A DNA stretch of 64,000 bases from Stenotrophomonas acidaminiphila (GCA_002951995.1 CP019797.1:1968501-2032500); one strand, 5' to 3'. Numbered from the stretch's first letter, positions 52,481 to 61,499 are shown. Translations and numbers: made by a program. The notes: generated from the sequence alone by a model not told the origin.

Positions 52481-52610
52481 GTGGCCGCCTCGGAGGCGGC
52501 CCTGCGCATCGGGTTGGTACGCACTGCCATACAGGGCGGAGGCCAGGGCCTGCCGTTGGCCCCGGCTCACCCGTCCCGCGCACTACCCGGGACAGACCCT
52601 CAACCGCGGA

Positions 52611-52628
52611 TCACTCCCACTCGATTGT
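52611..52628 (-). repeat. Orphan guaA 3' end, probable attachment site
   Basis: On the minus strand this is ACAATCGAGTGGGAGTGA, the codons T-I-E-W-E-stop that end GMP synthase GuaA. No upstream guaA sequence is attached; only the last 18 nt are present. The 3' end of guaA is a known integration target of genomic islands that regenerate its end on insertion. The orphan end therefore marks one attachment site. Confidence 0.78.
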
Positions 52629-52723
52629 CATCAAGAGAAAAATATCTTTTCACATCCACATGTTACTTACGACCATTAGCCTGATGCCATGATAAATACC
52701 ATGTGACGCCAAGGCAGATTGAG

Positions 52724-52945
52724 TTAGCCACCATCGGATGCGGTCCAACCTCCGGCCTTGCGCCGCTTCTCCCGCTCGGCGTCGGCCAAGTCGCCGGGCC
52801 ACCCCGCCAACTCTTCACTGGTGAGGCCCGCCAGGATTTGCGGCAGGTTCATGGTCCGGTGTGGAGGGGGCGGCAGGTCATTGGACGGCGGGCCGTCGGT
52901 TATGAAACATGGCTCGGTTTGGTCGTCCTGGTGCAGCTTCATCAT
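52724..52945 (-). CDS. Small island ORF, unknown function
   Basis: A 73-aa frame with a strong ribosome site (AGAGGAAAGAGA directly before ATGATG). The product is rich in Asp, Pro and charged residues (PSNDLPPPPHRTMNLP, then LTSEELAGWPGDLADAEREKRRK). I do not recognise it. It is the last gene of the leftward defence-like unit, next to the island edge, and could be an accessory of it or unrelated. Either M1 or M2 may be the start. Confidence 0.55.
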   Translation of the reverse strand: MMKLHQDDQTEPCFITDGPPSNDLPPPPHRTMNLPQILAGLTSEELAGWPGDLADAEREKRRKAGGWTASDGG

Positions 52946-53035
52946 TCTCTTTCCTCTTGGCGTTCATTTTGGCCTGCGGCCAGGGCAAATCAAGCGCGCG
53001 ACGGCCTTGCCGAAAACGAACATTGCGCAACAAGG

Positions 53036-54097
53036 CTATCTCCCGCGACCCCGCGGGCGTGCCTGCCATGCTTCCTCGACCAATTCCGGGGTGATAGCTT
53101 CCCGAAGCACGCGCAGTGCGTTGTCGGAATACCTCGGGTGTTTTTGAGACCCGAACTCAAACACCATGACGTTGGCTTGATCTTCGTCTATACGCAGGAA
53201 GTCGCGGACAGCCTTGGCCTTATTGATTGTCAACCCCAGCTTTTCCGCCAACGCACTCGGACTCCAGTGGTATTTTTTCTGGAGATCTACGTCGCGGATA
53301 GCCGCCGCACCCTCTGGGTCATCACCCGACACGAAGCGAACCGCTGGAGCGTCTGCGGCTCGGGTGATTCGGACTCGAATCGTCGGACCGTCTCCTTCAA
53401 TGTTCGTTGCTAGGGTCATCAATCGTGGAAATACCTGCTCCACGGGAGTGTCGTCTTTGATCGCCTCTTCAATTCGATCCAGATCTCGTTTGGAAACTGC
53501 AACCTCTTCACTGACATGGGCTTCCATCGCCAGGAGTGCCGTGATTCGGCCTCTAGCCTCGTCTCTCGCCCTTCGGCCCGGAGCAAGCAGGTCTCTAATC
53601 TGTGCGTATTCCCGATTCACCAGCATTAAGAAATCAGGCAGCGGTTGGGTAGACAGAGGCAGAACCCGTACCGGAAGGTTATCTGCGATCGTGTCCTGGA
53701 AGTGCGCTGTCAGGATTTCATCCAACACCGTTATCAACGCCCTCGCGTTGATGTAGAGAGCGTCTTCGGGAACCACGATCATCCAGTGCTGGGCTTGGTC
53801 ACGCAGCGCGTCGACGACTCGGATAGCCCCAGCTTGTGATGCGCTCATCCACCCTTTGGACTGAGCAATGTTCAACGCCTTCTCGATACCAATCGAGGTT
53901 CCCTTTTCTTTGTCAAAGACGTCCTGCCCCTTCTGAACCAACAACGCCTTAGCCAACATTTCGCTCGCGTGCTGAAGCATAAGAAGGACTGTTTCCGGCC
54001 TCCCATCGTCGTCGTGGTTATTGAATGCCTCCAACCCACGCTTTAACGAAGCTATAGCCTTGGCCTTCAGCGTCTTGGCTTCCCTCTTCAGCTTCAT
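53036..54097 (-). CDS. DUF3644 domain protein
   Basis: A 353-aa protein. The N-terminal region has the DUF3644-like helical pattern (ETVLLMLQHASEMLAKALLVQKG, residues ~36-58, quoted in the recognised part; DALRDQAQHWMIVVPEDALYINARA follows). DUF3644 is often found with restriction and defence genes. A probable winged-helix stretch lies at residues ~275-310 (WSPSALAEKLGLTINKAKAVRDFL). It lies 57 nt downstream of the GIY-YIG gene. The role, for example as an abortive effector or sensor, is inference. Confidence 0.75.
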   Translation of the reverse strand: MKLKREAKTLKAKAIASLKRGLEAFNNHDDDGRPETVLLMLQHASEMLAKALLVQKGQDVFDKEKGTSIGIEKALNIAQSKGWMSASQAGAIRVVDALRDQAQHWMIVVPEDALYINARALITVLDEILTAHFQDTIADNLPVRVLPLSTQPLPDFLMLVNREYAQIRDLLAPGRRARDEARGRITALLAMEAHVSEEVAVSKRDLDRIEEAIKDDTPVEQVFPRLMTLATNIEGDGPTIRVRITRAADAPAVRFVSGDDPEGAAAIRDVDLQKKYHWSPSALAEKLGLTINKAKAVRDFLRIDEDQANVMVFEFGSQKHPRYSDNALRVLREAITPELVEEAWQARPRGRGR

Positions 54098-54154
54098 AAT
54101 TGCTCCAATCTTTGGCTAATTTCAGACGAACGGGGCGGCGGAGGTGAGTTCGAT

Positions 54155-55342
54155 CTACGTCACCTTCACCAGCTTCGCAGCCTTGGGGTCGTAGACGTAG
54201 CCGGTGATGCTGCCATCCTTGATGCGTGCAACGGCCTCGTCGATCACGAACAGCGGAACGAGAAACCATTCCTCGGGCTGCACGGGGTGACCGAAGCGGT
54301 CGTTGATGGTGATGTTCAACCGCGCGGGCGCGAACAGCCTGTGGAACAGGTTTTCCATCCGGGTGCGGTTGATGCCCGCGAGCTTGTAGGTCGCTACCAC
54401 TTCGACCTTTGCCAGCAGGTAGGTGGAGTCGTGCTCGGCGTTGGCGATGCGCGTCTCCACCCTGCCCCCGGTCACGCCGACCTTGTGAATGATGTCGCGG
54501 TGCTGCGCGACATAGGGATGATCGGAGAGGGAGCGCAGGACGTAGATCGTGCCGCTTTCGACATCATCGGCTTCAAGCTCTCCGCCGAAGCAGAGTTGCC
54601 CGCTCTCGGGCGAGGCCAGCCGCCGCGCGGCGGGGTCGTTGTAGAACGCACGCTGGAGCGAGCGAAGCAGCAGATTGCTTTCGGTGCCGTTGGAGAAGAT
54701 GAGGCGCAGGCGGCGGTCCACTTCCCCAGCGGTGGTTTTCAACGGCTCGCCAACCTCGGCGACGTAGAGAGTAAGGCCATCAAGAACAAAAAAGTCCCCA
54801 GCTTCAATCGCGCGGCGGCCCGCTTCGATGGGCTGGGACTGGCGCATACCGGTTTTGACCTCAGCTTGCACGCGCTCGAACAAGAGTCGAAAGGTCTCGA
54901 AGTTTTCGCAAGGCTTGCGATCCGCGATCTCCTCGGCAGCGCGCTTGTCGGCGCTGGTGCGGACATGGCGCAGGACCGTGATGTCGCCCGCGCCGGCTAC
55001 GCCCGCCAGCTCGGCGGCCAGGTCGTCGATGTCGATGGCTTCATCCGCCGAAGCGGCAACGGTAGGCGCCCCAGCAAGCAAGCCCTGATGGTCCAGCGGC
55101 TCCAGCAGGGCGCGGCAGTCCGGGAGCACGCGCAAGCGGTCCAGGCGCACGGCGTAAAGGCGCTCGAAGATGTCGCGGTCTTCACCGTGCTGCGGCGCAC
55201 GGCCGTGCTTTTCGGTGAAACGTTGGATTTCCTCGAAGCCCGCGATGACGCGCTCCTCACTGGCCGGCCGGCCGCCCTTCTTCTCAGGCGGTGCGAACTC
55301 GGCAAGCTCCGCAGCGAGTTCGTCAAGATCGGAGTTACTCAT
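54155..55342 (-). CDS. GIY-YIG (T5orf172-like) nuclease domain protein
   Basis: A 395-aa protein. The C-terminal third carries a GIY-YIG-type fold: GTIYVLRS, then KVGVTGGRVETRIANAE with the conserved Arg, and the catalytic Glu in RMENLFHRLFAPARL, ending EEWFLVP. The N-terminal ~250 residues are unrecognised (start MSNSDLDELAAEL, acidic). GIY-YIG enzymes cut DNA. The ATG overlaps the helicase stop by 8 nt, so both are translated from one message. This is the most likely DNA-cutting component of the cluster. Confidence 0.83.
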   Translation of the reverse strand: MSNSDLDELAAELAEFAPPEKKGGRPASEERVIAGFEEIQRFTEKHGRAPQHGEDRDIFERLYAVRLDRLRVLPDCRALLEPLDHQGLLAGAPTVAASADEAIDIDDLAAELAGVAGAGDITVLRHVRTSADKRAAEEIADRKPCENFETFRLLFERVQAEVKTGMRQSQPIEAGRRAIEAGDFFVLDGLTLYVAEVGEPLKTTAGEVDRRLRLIFSNGTESNLLLRSLQRAFYNDPAARRLASPESGQLCFGGELEADDVESGTIYVLRSLSDHPYVAQHRDIIHKVGVTGGRVETRIANAEHDSTYLLAKVEVVATYKLAGINRTRMENLFHRLFAPARLNITINDRFGHPVQPEEWFLVPLFVIDEAVARIKDGSITGYVYDPKAAKLVKVT

Positions 55343-57389
55343 AGCGCCCCTCCGCCTTGAAGCGCATAAAGGCGGCCGCGCCTTCGGCCATGCGTCGCTC
55401 CCAGGCATCCTGGGAATCGAGCGCCGGAATGCGGCCGCGCTCCTTCTTGAACTGGACAGCACGAACGGCCATCTCCTTCGCCTCGTCCGGCGTCAGGCTC
55501 GTGCGCTTGGCCGAGATCGCCATCGCAACCTGCTTCAAGCTGTCCTCGCTCATGGTCTTGGCGAGGATGGCGTAGGCTTCGCCGAAGGGGTTGATGCGGT
55601 CGATCAGGTCGATGTCCAACTCGCGCACGTCCATCGCAAAGCGGCGCACGCCGTCGATCAAGGCGGTGTTGGGCGACCCATCGCCCTCGCCTTCGGTGAC
55701 AAGCCGCTTGGCTTGTTGCGTGAGGTTGAGGGCGGCGATGGCGTGCTGGCGCACGGCCTCCTGATCTTCGGCATCAAGCTCGGGATATTTGTCCTTGATA
55801 ATCTTGCCCATGCGAACCTGCGTCAGTTCCTCGGGCACCAGCTCCTCATCGAACAGGCCGCGCTCGATGGTGGGCTTGTCCTGCACGAAGGCCGCAATGA
55901 CTTCGTTCAGGTCTTCCTGACAGATTCGCGCCGCCTCCTTGCTCTTGGGCTCGGCGAGGCCCTTGATCTCGATCTGGTAAGCCCCTGTCTGCTCATTGAC
56001 ACCGACATTGCAACGGTCCGCGTCGTAGCCACCCTCGCCGTAGTTAAATCCCGGCGTCGGGCCGCTGTCGGGGTTCTTGGGCTTGAACTCGAAGCGCGGA
56101 GCAAGAACCTGCTCCATCAGCAGGCTTGCCGCGATAGCTTTCAACGTATCGTTGACGGCCTCGGTGACAGCTTCCTCGGCCGCATCCGGCTCGGCGATCA
56201 GGTTGGTGAACCTCGCGCGGGTCTTGCCGGGCGCGTCGCGGGTAGCTCGGCCGATGATCTGCACGATCTCGGTCAGGCTGGCGCGGTAGCCCACGGTCAG
56301 TGCATGTTCGCACCAAATCCAATCGAAACCTTCTTTGGCCATACCCAGCGCGATGATGATGTCCACATGGTCGCGGTTGTTTTTCTGCGTCGGGTCTTTG
56401 AGTGAAGCGGACACGCGGTCGCGCCTGGCGGCATCGTCATCGACGAGATCGGCGACCCGCAGCACGCGGCCATCGGGGCGCTTGACACGTTGGAAGCCGG
56501 TCGCAGGGTCGATGCCTTGCCATTCACCCAGCGCCTCGATGATGTGCTCCACTTCCCGCATCTTGTCTTTCGTACTTTCGCGCGAATTGACATTCGGGAT
56601 GTGGATGATGGTCTTCTCGGCGGGATCGAGGACATTGAGGATGTCATCGACGTAAGGCCCGCTGTAGAAGAAGTAGCCAATGTCGAGCTGCTTGAGGTAC
56701 TCGTAGCCGTTGAGCTGCTCGTAGTAGGTGTAGGTGACGGTATCGAACTTCGACTCATCCTGCGGTGCGAGCACGGCCTCGGCGTCGCCACGGAAGTAGG
56801 AGCCGGTCATGGCAACGATGTGCGTCTTGCCCCGTGCGAAGAACTGTCCCAGGTGCAAGCCGAGCTTGTTGTCCGGGTTGGACGAAACGTGGTGGAACTC
56901 ATCGACCGCGATCAATCGGTCGTCGAACGCCTCCACGCCGTAGGCATCGACCGCGAAGCGGAAGGTCGCATGGGTGCAGACCAGCACCTTGTCGTCGCCT
57001 TCCAGGAATGCACCCAGCGACTTGACCTTGCCGCCGTTGTCGTTGCCTGGCGCATTGCACAGGTTCCACTTGGGTTCGACCTGCCAGTCCGCCCAGAAGC
57101 CGTACTTGGACAGCGGTTCGTCGTTGAAGCTGGCACCGATGGACCTCTCCGGCACAACGATGATGGCCTGCTTCAAGCCTTGGTTCGTGAGCTTGTCGAG
57201 TGCCACGAACATCAGCGCACGGCTCTTGCCCGATGCGGGCGGCGACTTGATGAGCAGGTATTGCTCGCCCCGCTTCTCGTAGGCCCGCTCCTGCATGGGC
57301 CGCATCCCAAGCGCATTGGCCTTGGTCGACGCACCGTTGCGGGCGTAGGTGACGGAAACGGACGGTACGGACTTGATCTTGTCGCTCAT
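55335..57389 (-). CDS. DEAD/DEAH-box helicase of superfamily 2
   Basis: A 684-aa protein with Walker A SPPASGKS (residues ~49-56), DEFHH (~163-167), motif III MTGSY and motif VI QIIGRATR (~377-384). It is the ATP-driven motor type used in restriction systems to translocate along DNA. The ATG overlaps the end of the methyltransferase gene (ATGA), and the end overlaps the GIY-YIG start. It lacks a visible nuclease motif of its own. Confidence 0.9.
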   Translation of the reverse strand: MSDKIKSVPSVSVTYARNGASTKANALGMRPMQERAYEKRGEQYLLIKSPPASGKSRALMFVALDKLTNQGLKQAIIVVPERSIGASFNDEPLSKYGFWADWQVEPKWNLCNAPGNDNGGKVKSLGAFLEGDDKVLVCTHATFRFAVDAYGVEAFDDRLIAVDEFHHVSSNPDNKLGLHLGQFFARGKTHIVAMTGSYFRGDAEAVLAPQDESKFDTVTYTYYEQLNGYEYLKQLDIGYFFYSGPYVDDILNVLDPAEKTIIHIPNVNSRESTKDKMREVEHIIEALGEWQGIDPATGFQRVKRPDGRVLRVADLVDDDAARRDRVSASLKDPTQKNNRDHVDIIIALGMAKEGFDWIWCEHALTVGYRASLTEIVQIIGRATRDAPGKTRARFTNLIAEPDAAEEAVTEAVNDTLKAIAASLLMEQVLAPRFEFKPKNPDSGPTPGFNYGEGGYDADRCNVGVNEQTGAYQIEIKGLAEPKSKEAARICQEDLNEVIAAFVQDKPTIERGLFDEELVPEELTQVRMGKIIKDKYPELDAEDQEAVRQHAIAALNLTQQAKRLVTEGEGDGSPNTALIDGVRRFAMDVRELDIDLIDRINPFGEAYAILAKTMSEDSLKQVAMAISAKRTSLTPDEAKEMAVRAVQFKKERGRIPALDSQDAWERRMAEGAAAFMRFKAEGRYE

Positions 57390-60159
57390 GCGTTGGCTCC
57401 CGCTTTGCGCTTCTTGCCCTTGGCCGGTGCAGCCGAAGCGGTCATCTTGGTATAGAGGTCAAACAGCTTTTCCAGCCGCTCGGTGTCGTTCTTGAAGCGC
57501 CGACCGATGTAGATGCGCTCCAGCACTTCGTCGTTGCGATCATGGGCGGCGCGCAGGTCCGCGGGCATGTTCTCGGGGTCGTACAGGTCCGCGATGGTCG
57601 CGGGGAAGTGATGCTCCCGCGCCAGCAAAATGTCCTCAGCGCAGCGCGTGAGGTCGGCCTTGTTCTTATCCGTCAGTGCCGGAACGGGAAAGGTGTTCCA
57701 GCCGACAGTGTTGGAGTAGGAAAAGTCGGTTCGCATGCGAACGCACACGGTCCCAATCCAAACCCAATGCAACTTCGACACAATTAGCGCCATATTCCAC
57801 AGCGGGGCGTCATATAGTGCAAAACACTTGTTTGACGCTATGGCGTCAGCCGTCAAGTAGTCGCAGGGCAAGTAGGGTCGGTTCTCCGAGCTAACACCAG
57901 GAACAAGTATTTGATTCCGTCGCGCCACGCCCGCGATTTGGACGAAACGGTGTGGCTGCTTGGCGAACTGACGTGTAGATTCGGCATCTGACTGCTTGCG
58001 ATTCTCCGCCACCAACCGCAAGCGCTCAGCAATGAAGACGCTTCTCTTGGCATACTCCACGTCCTTGTCCGCAATCCACAAGCAGTACCGTAGCTTGCCG
58101 TTTATTAGCTCGGTCGAACCGACAAATCGCTTGACGAAGGGGCGCGCATCAACGTCCTCGGCAATGACCTTCTCTGCCAATTCGGCATCAAGAAAAAGGT
58201 GTCCGCCATCGCGTGGCATGTTGCCGAACAGCATCGTGGACTGCTCGCCAATCGGATCATTTGCCTTCTGAACATATGCGAGGCTATCCGGCACAAGGTA
58301 CGGACCGATAGCAGAGCATTGCTTGACTAACTCCTCCTGGTAGAGCCTTTTGGGTAGCGTCGATTTTTCACCCAGACCGACGATCACCACCGTCACGCCA
58401 GCGTTGTGACTGGCAAGGTTCGCCCACTTGAACGAGGTGTGTGCAAAGCGGATTTCGTAGCCACGCTGGAAGGCTACCGGCCAAACGTCAATGGCCTGCT
58501 GGCCCTGGCATATGCTGTTGGTTGCCACGAAGGCGGCAACTGCATTTGGAACGCTGTCAGCGTAGTCGAAGAAGCGCGCAAACCATCCTGTCACGAAGTC
58601 GGTCGTCTTCGCCAGCTTGGGGTGCTTGACCCAAGCGTTCGCCAAATCGGCCTTTTGTTCGTCGCTCTGCCATTTGCTGCCCTTGTACGGCGGATTTCCG
58701 CAGATGTACGTCTCGCCGCCTTCGTTCTGAAAGTCGATCTCGGCTTGATCGAGTGGAGTTTCAAAGAGGTCGTCCGCCTGCAGCTTCACGCCAGTACCGG
58801 TCGCAGGGCACACGCTCAACCAGTCGATTCGCAGTGCGTTGTGACACGTGATCCAATTCTCGTTGCGCAGAGGCAGAAACTCAGCCAGCGCCAGCTTCTG
58901 TCCCCGGTACAGCACATCGCACTGGTACTCGGCGATGACCAGTGCGAGACGGGCGATTTCGGCCGGAAAGTCGCGTAGCTCGATCCCGCGAAAGTTGGTA
59001 AGCGGGATTTCTGATGCGCGATCCGGCTCGCCGCGCCGCCGGTTGATCTCGGCCTCGATGGCCCGCATTTCCTTGTAGGCGATGACCAGAAAGTTGCCCG
59101 AGCCGCAGGCCGGGTCGAAGACCCTGATCTTGGCGATGCGCTTGCGCAGGTTGAGCAACATGCGGACGTTGTCGTCCGCTTCCTCCAACTTCTCCCGCAG
59201 GTCGTCGAGGAACAGCGGATTCAGCACCTTTAGGATGTTGGGGACACTGGTGTAGTGCATCCCCAGCTCGCCACGCTCCTCGTCCTCGGCGACGGCCTGG
59301 ATCATCGAACCGAAGATGTCAGGGTTGATCTTGGTCCAATCCAACCCGCCGACGTGCAACAGGTAGGACCGGGCGATCTTGCTGAATCGGGGCACTTCGT
59401 CGCCACCAGAGAACAACTGACCGTTGACGTAGGGGAAGTCTTCGGCCCATCGGGGAATCTTGGCGGCGGCCCGATCCTCGCGCTTGGTGTTCATGGTGCG
59501 GAACAGCGTGGCGATGACCTCGTGCGTGTTGGACGAGTCCTTGGCGCTCATCTGCGCGACGGTTTCAGTGAAGCGGCCCTTGCCGACAAAGATGTCGGTG
59601 TCCTCAGCAAAGAAGCAGAAGATCAGCCGCGCCATGAGGTTGTTCATGTCGTGGCGACGCTCCGCCGCACCCCATTCGGGTTGTCTTTCAGCAGTTCGAC
59701 GTACAGGCGGTTCAGGCGGCTGGTGGCCCGGATGTCGAAGGCGTTTTCGCTGATCTGGCGGACGGTGCTGATGCCCGCCAGCGGCAGGAAGAAGCCGAAG
59801 TGGTCGGGAAAGTCCTTGAAGGCACAGGCGACGGTCTCGCCGCTGGTCAGGTCTTCGGCCTCGAAGTCCGCGCCGTCCGTGGCAAGGATGAACTTCGCCT
59901 TGGCCTTGGCCGTCGCCGGACTGGCCTTGAGAGCGGCCAGCGTCTGGGTCACCCGCCCTGCGTCGCACGTCAAGATGTGGATGTTGCTGGTCTGGAGAAG
60001 GCCGCCGAGGTCAGACTTGTTCGACGCCCCCGCACGCAGGCGCTTGATGGTCGTCGCTTTGTTGCCGAACGCCTCAAGGAAGGCATAGGGGAACTCTGCG
60101 CTGTCGAACGGCTGCTCCGCCAGGTCTGTGATGGCTTGTTCGATTTCTACGGCGTTCAT
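57386..60159 (-). CDS. MmeI-type adenine DNA methyltransferase, frameshifted in this sequence
   Basis: Restored length ~924 aa, close to MmeI (919). After an N-terminal ~165-residue domain comes the helical linker MARLIFCFFAEDTDIF. The methylase then has FDPACGSGNFLVIAY (motif I) and ICGNPPYKG (motif IV NPPY, N6-adenine), and a C-terminal target-recognition part. Unlike MmeI, I see no D-(x)n-ExK nuclease motif in the N-terminus. The frame breaks at CCCC 59671-59674; one base restores NPNGGAAERRHDMNN. The span is 2774 nt, one short of a multiple of three. Confidence 0.86.
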
Positions 60160-60217
60160 GGGCGTGTAGCCCTCCCTCTGAGCGAGGCCGTCTGGCTGCT
60201 GCTGTTCTGCGGGGTGC

Positions 60218-60418
60218 TCATGTCTTGTCCTGCGTTTTCTCGGCTATCTGCGCGGCAATCCAGCGATCCAACTCGCTGCGGCGAAACCGCCAGGTGCCGC
60301 CCAGCTTGAATCCCGGTATCTCCCCCTGCTGGGCCAACCGGTACACGGTCTTCTTCCCTGCCTTGAGGTAGACCGCCACTTCGTCCAGCGTGAGAATTTC
60401 GCTATCGGGTTGGTTCAT
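60218..60418 (-). CDS. Small helix-turn-helix protein, excisionase/MerR-like
   Basis: A 66-aa DNA-binding protein with the excisionase-family pattern: LTLDEVAVYLKAGKKTVYRLAQQGEIPGFKLGG then TWRFRRSELDRWI. It is 58 nt upstream of the methyltransferase on the same strand and probably controls the defence-like operon. Three tandem AAGTTT decamers lie 30 nt before its start and may be its operator. Confidence 0.85.
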   Translation of the reverse strand: MNQPDSEILTLDEVAVYLKAGKKTVYRLAQQGEIPGFKLGGTWRFRRSELDRWIAAQIAEKTQDKT

Positions 60419-60448
60419 GTCAGGCGGCTCGCTTGGTGTCGCACGGCG

Positions 60449-60478
60449 AAGTTTTCCAAAGTTTGGCCAAGTTTACCC
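60449..60478. repeat. Three tandem decamers AAGTTTNNNN, putative operator
   Basis: AAGTTTTCCA, AAGTTTGGCC and AAGTTTACCC follow each other without gaps (60449-60478), giving one AAGTTT per helical turn on the same face. They lie 31-60 nt upstream of the HTH gene start. This spacing is typical of a site bound cooperatively by a small regulator. Confidence 0.62.
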
Positions 60479-60559
60479 TTCAACCACTTACGCAGTCTTG
60501 CAAGCCACTGGCCCGAACTTAGGCGGGAGCGGGATTTCGGCTACCTGTACGAGGGTGCT

Positions 60560-60838
60560 TTAGGCCGGATCGCGTGAATCGGACCCATAAGCCGCATCAG
60601 CGTCCTCCGTCCTGAACCCACGATCCCGTATGAACTGCGCACCGAACTGACCTTTGAGGAAGGCCAACGAGTGCGCAGGCAGCTCGGCCAGTGCCAGCCA
60701 TGCCCATGCGGCTTCTTCATCACCGGCGTGGTCGGCAGCACGGGATTCCGCCATCAGGATTGCGTTCTCCGACATGCCGCCAGCTCGCCGCCGCGTGCGG
60801 TCTTCTTCGGTCATGTAACTTTTTGGTTTGGTGCTCAT
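60560..60838 (-). CDS. Hypothetical plasmid-type protein
   Basis: A 92-aa protein starting MSTKPKSYMTEEDRTRR, with GGAGAG as ribosome site and a mixed alpha-helical body (WAWLALAELPAHSLAFLKGQFGAQFI). I do not recognise it. It is between the TraJ-like gene and the HTH gene on the same strand; the place where a relaxase would be expected in an IncP-like locus holds this gene instead. Confidence 0.6.
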   Translation of the reverse strand: MSTKPKSYMTEEDRTRRRAGGMSENAILMAESRAADHAGDEEAAWAWLALAELPAHSLAFLKGQFGAQFIRDRGFRTEDADAAYGSDSRDPA

Positions 60839-60949
60839 CAACGCTCTCCGAACTTCAAGGCTTGAACGGCGGCTGTGGAAGCAGGCGAGCCTGCGCGATG
60901 GGACTGTAGCCGCAAGGTGAAGCGCACCCAAGTGTCAGAGCCACCACGT

Positions 60950-61351
60950 TCAATCACCACGCACCACGCGCCCCATGACGTCCAGGACGCGGGTTTGCAG
61001 GGCGCGGAACTCGATCATGAGGCTTTCGACCTCCACCGGACGTCCGCCCTGCCCGCGTTTCTCGGCCAGCCAGAGTTTCAGCAGGCCCGCCACCCGGCCA
61101 AGGTCGCCGTTGACGTGCCCGAGGTCGGCCACCGCTTTCAGGTCAACCACTGACCGCACCGGCTGGTTAAGGCCTACCGCTCGCAGGTAGCCCGAGTTGG
61201 ACAAGCCGGCCTGTGCAGCCAGGTCGGCAATGGTCGCTTCTTCCTCTGGTGTCACCCACACCTCTATGCGCCGCCCACGCGGCCGCCCACCCCGCACCTT
61301 GGGAGGCAGGGCGGCCGGCTCTTTGGGGGGGCGCTGGGGCAGCTTTGGCAT
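60950..61351 (-). CDS. traJ: TraJ-like relaxosome protein
   Basis: A 133-aa basic protein similar to TraJ of IncP plasmids. An N-terminal ribbon-type region RRIEVWVTPEEEATIADLAAQAGLSNSGYLRAVG is followed by DLGHVNGDLGRVAGLLKLWL, the best recognised TraJ block, and VMGRVVR at the end. TraJ binds oriT and recruits the relaxase. It is encoded directly downstream of an oriT-like region. The start MPKLPQRP is the first that begins conserved sequence. Confidence 0.85.
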   Translation of the reverse strand: MPKLPQRPPKEPAALPPKVRGGRPRGRRIEVWVTPEEEATIADLAAQAGLSNSGYLRAVGLNQPVRSVVDLKAVADLGHVNGDLGRVAGLLKLWLAEKRGQGGRPVEVESLMIEFRALQTRVLDVMGRVVRGD

Positions 61352-61364
61352 CGCTTGGCTCGTT

Positions 61365-61465
61365 CGGCTTAGGGCTTGGTCGCGGCAGCGACGGTCAGCC
61401 TCGCAGAGCAAGATTCCGTCGAACCGAAGGCGAGTAAGGGGCGGTGGTGGACAGGTGCGGGCGCA
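61365..61465. other. IncP-like origin of transfer (putative oriT)
   Basis: The stretch upstream of traJ contains GCCTCGCAGAGCAAGATTCC, which I recall as the conserved traJ-side part of RP4-type oriT regions. On the minus strand AATCTTG|C (61408-61415) fits the IncP nick consensus YATCYTGY but for its first base. The nick would fall between 61409 and 61408. Confidence 0.58.
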
Positions 61466-61499
61466 GCCCGTACCGGTACAACACACATCTTGCCGTCAC

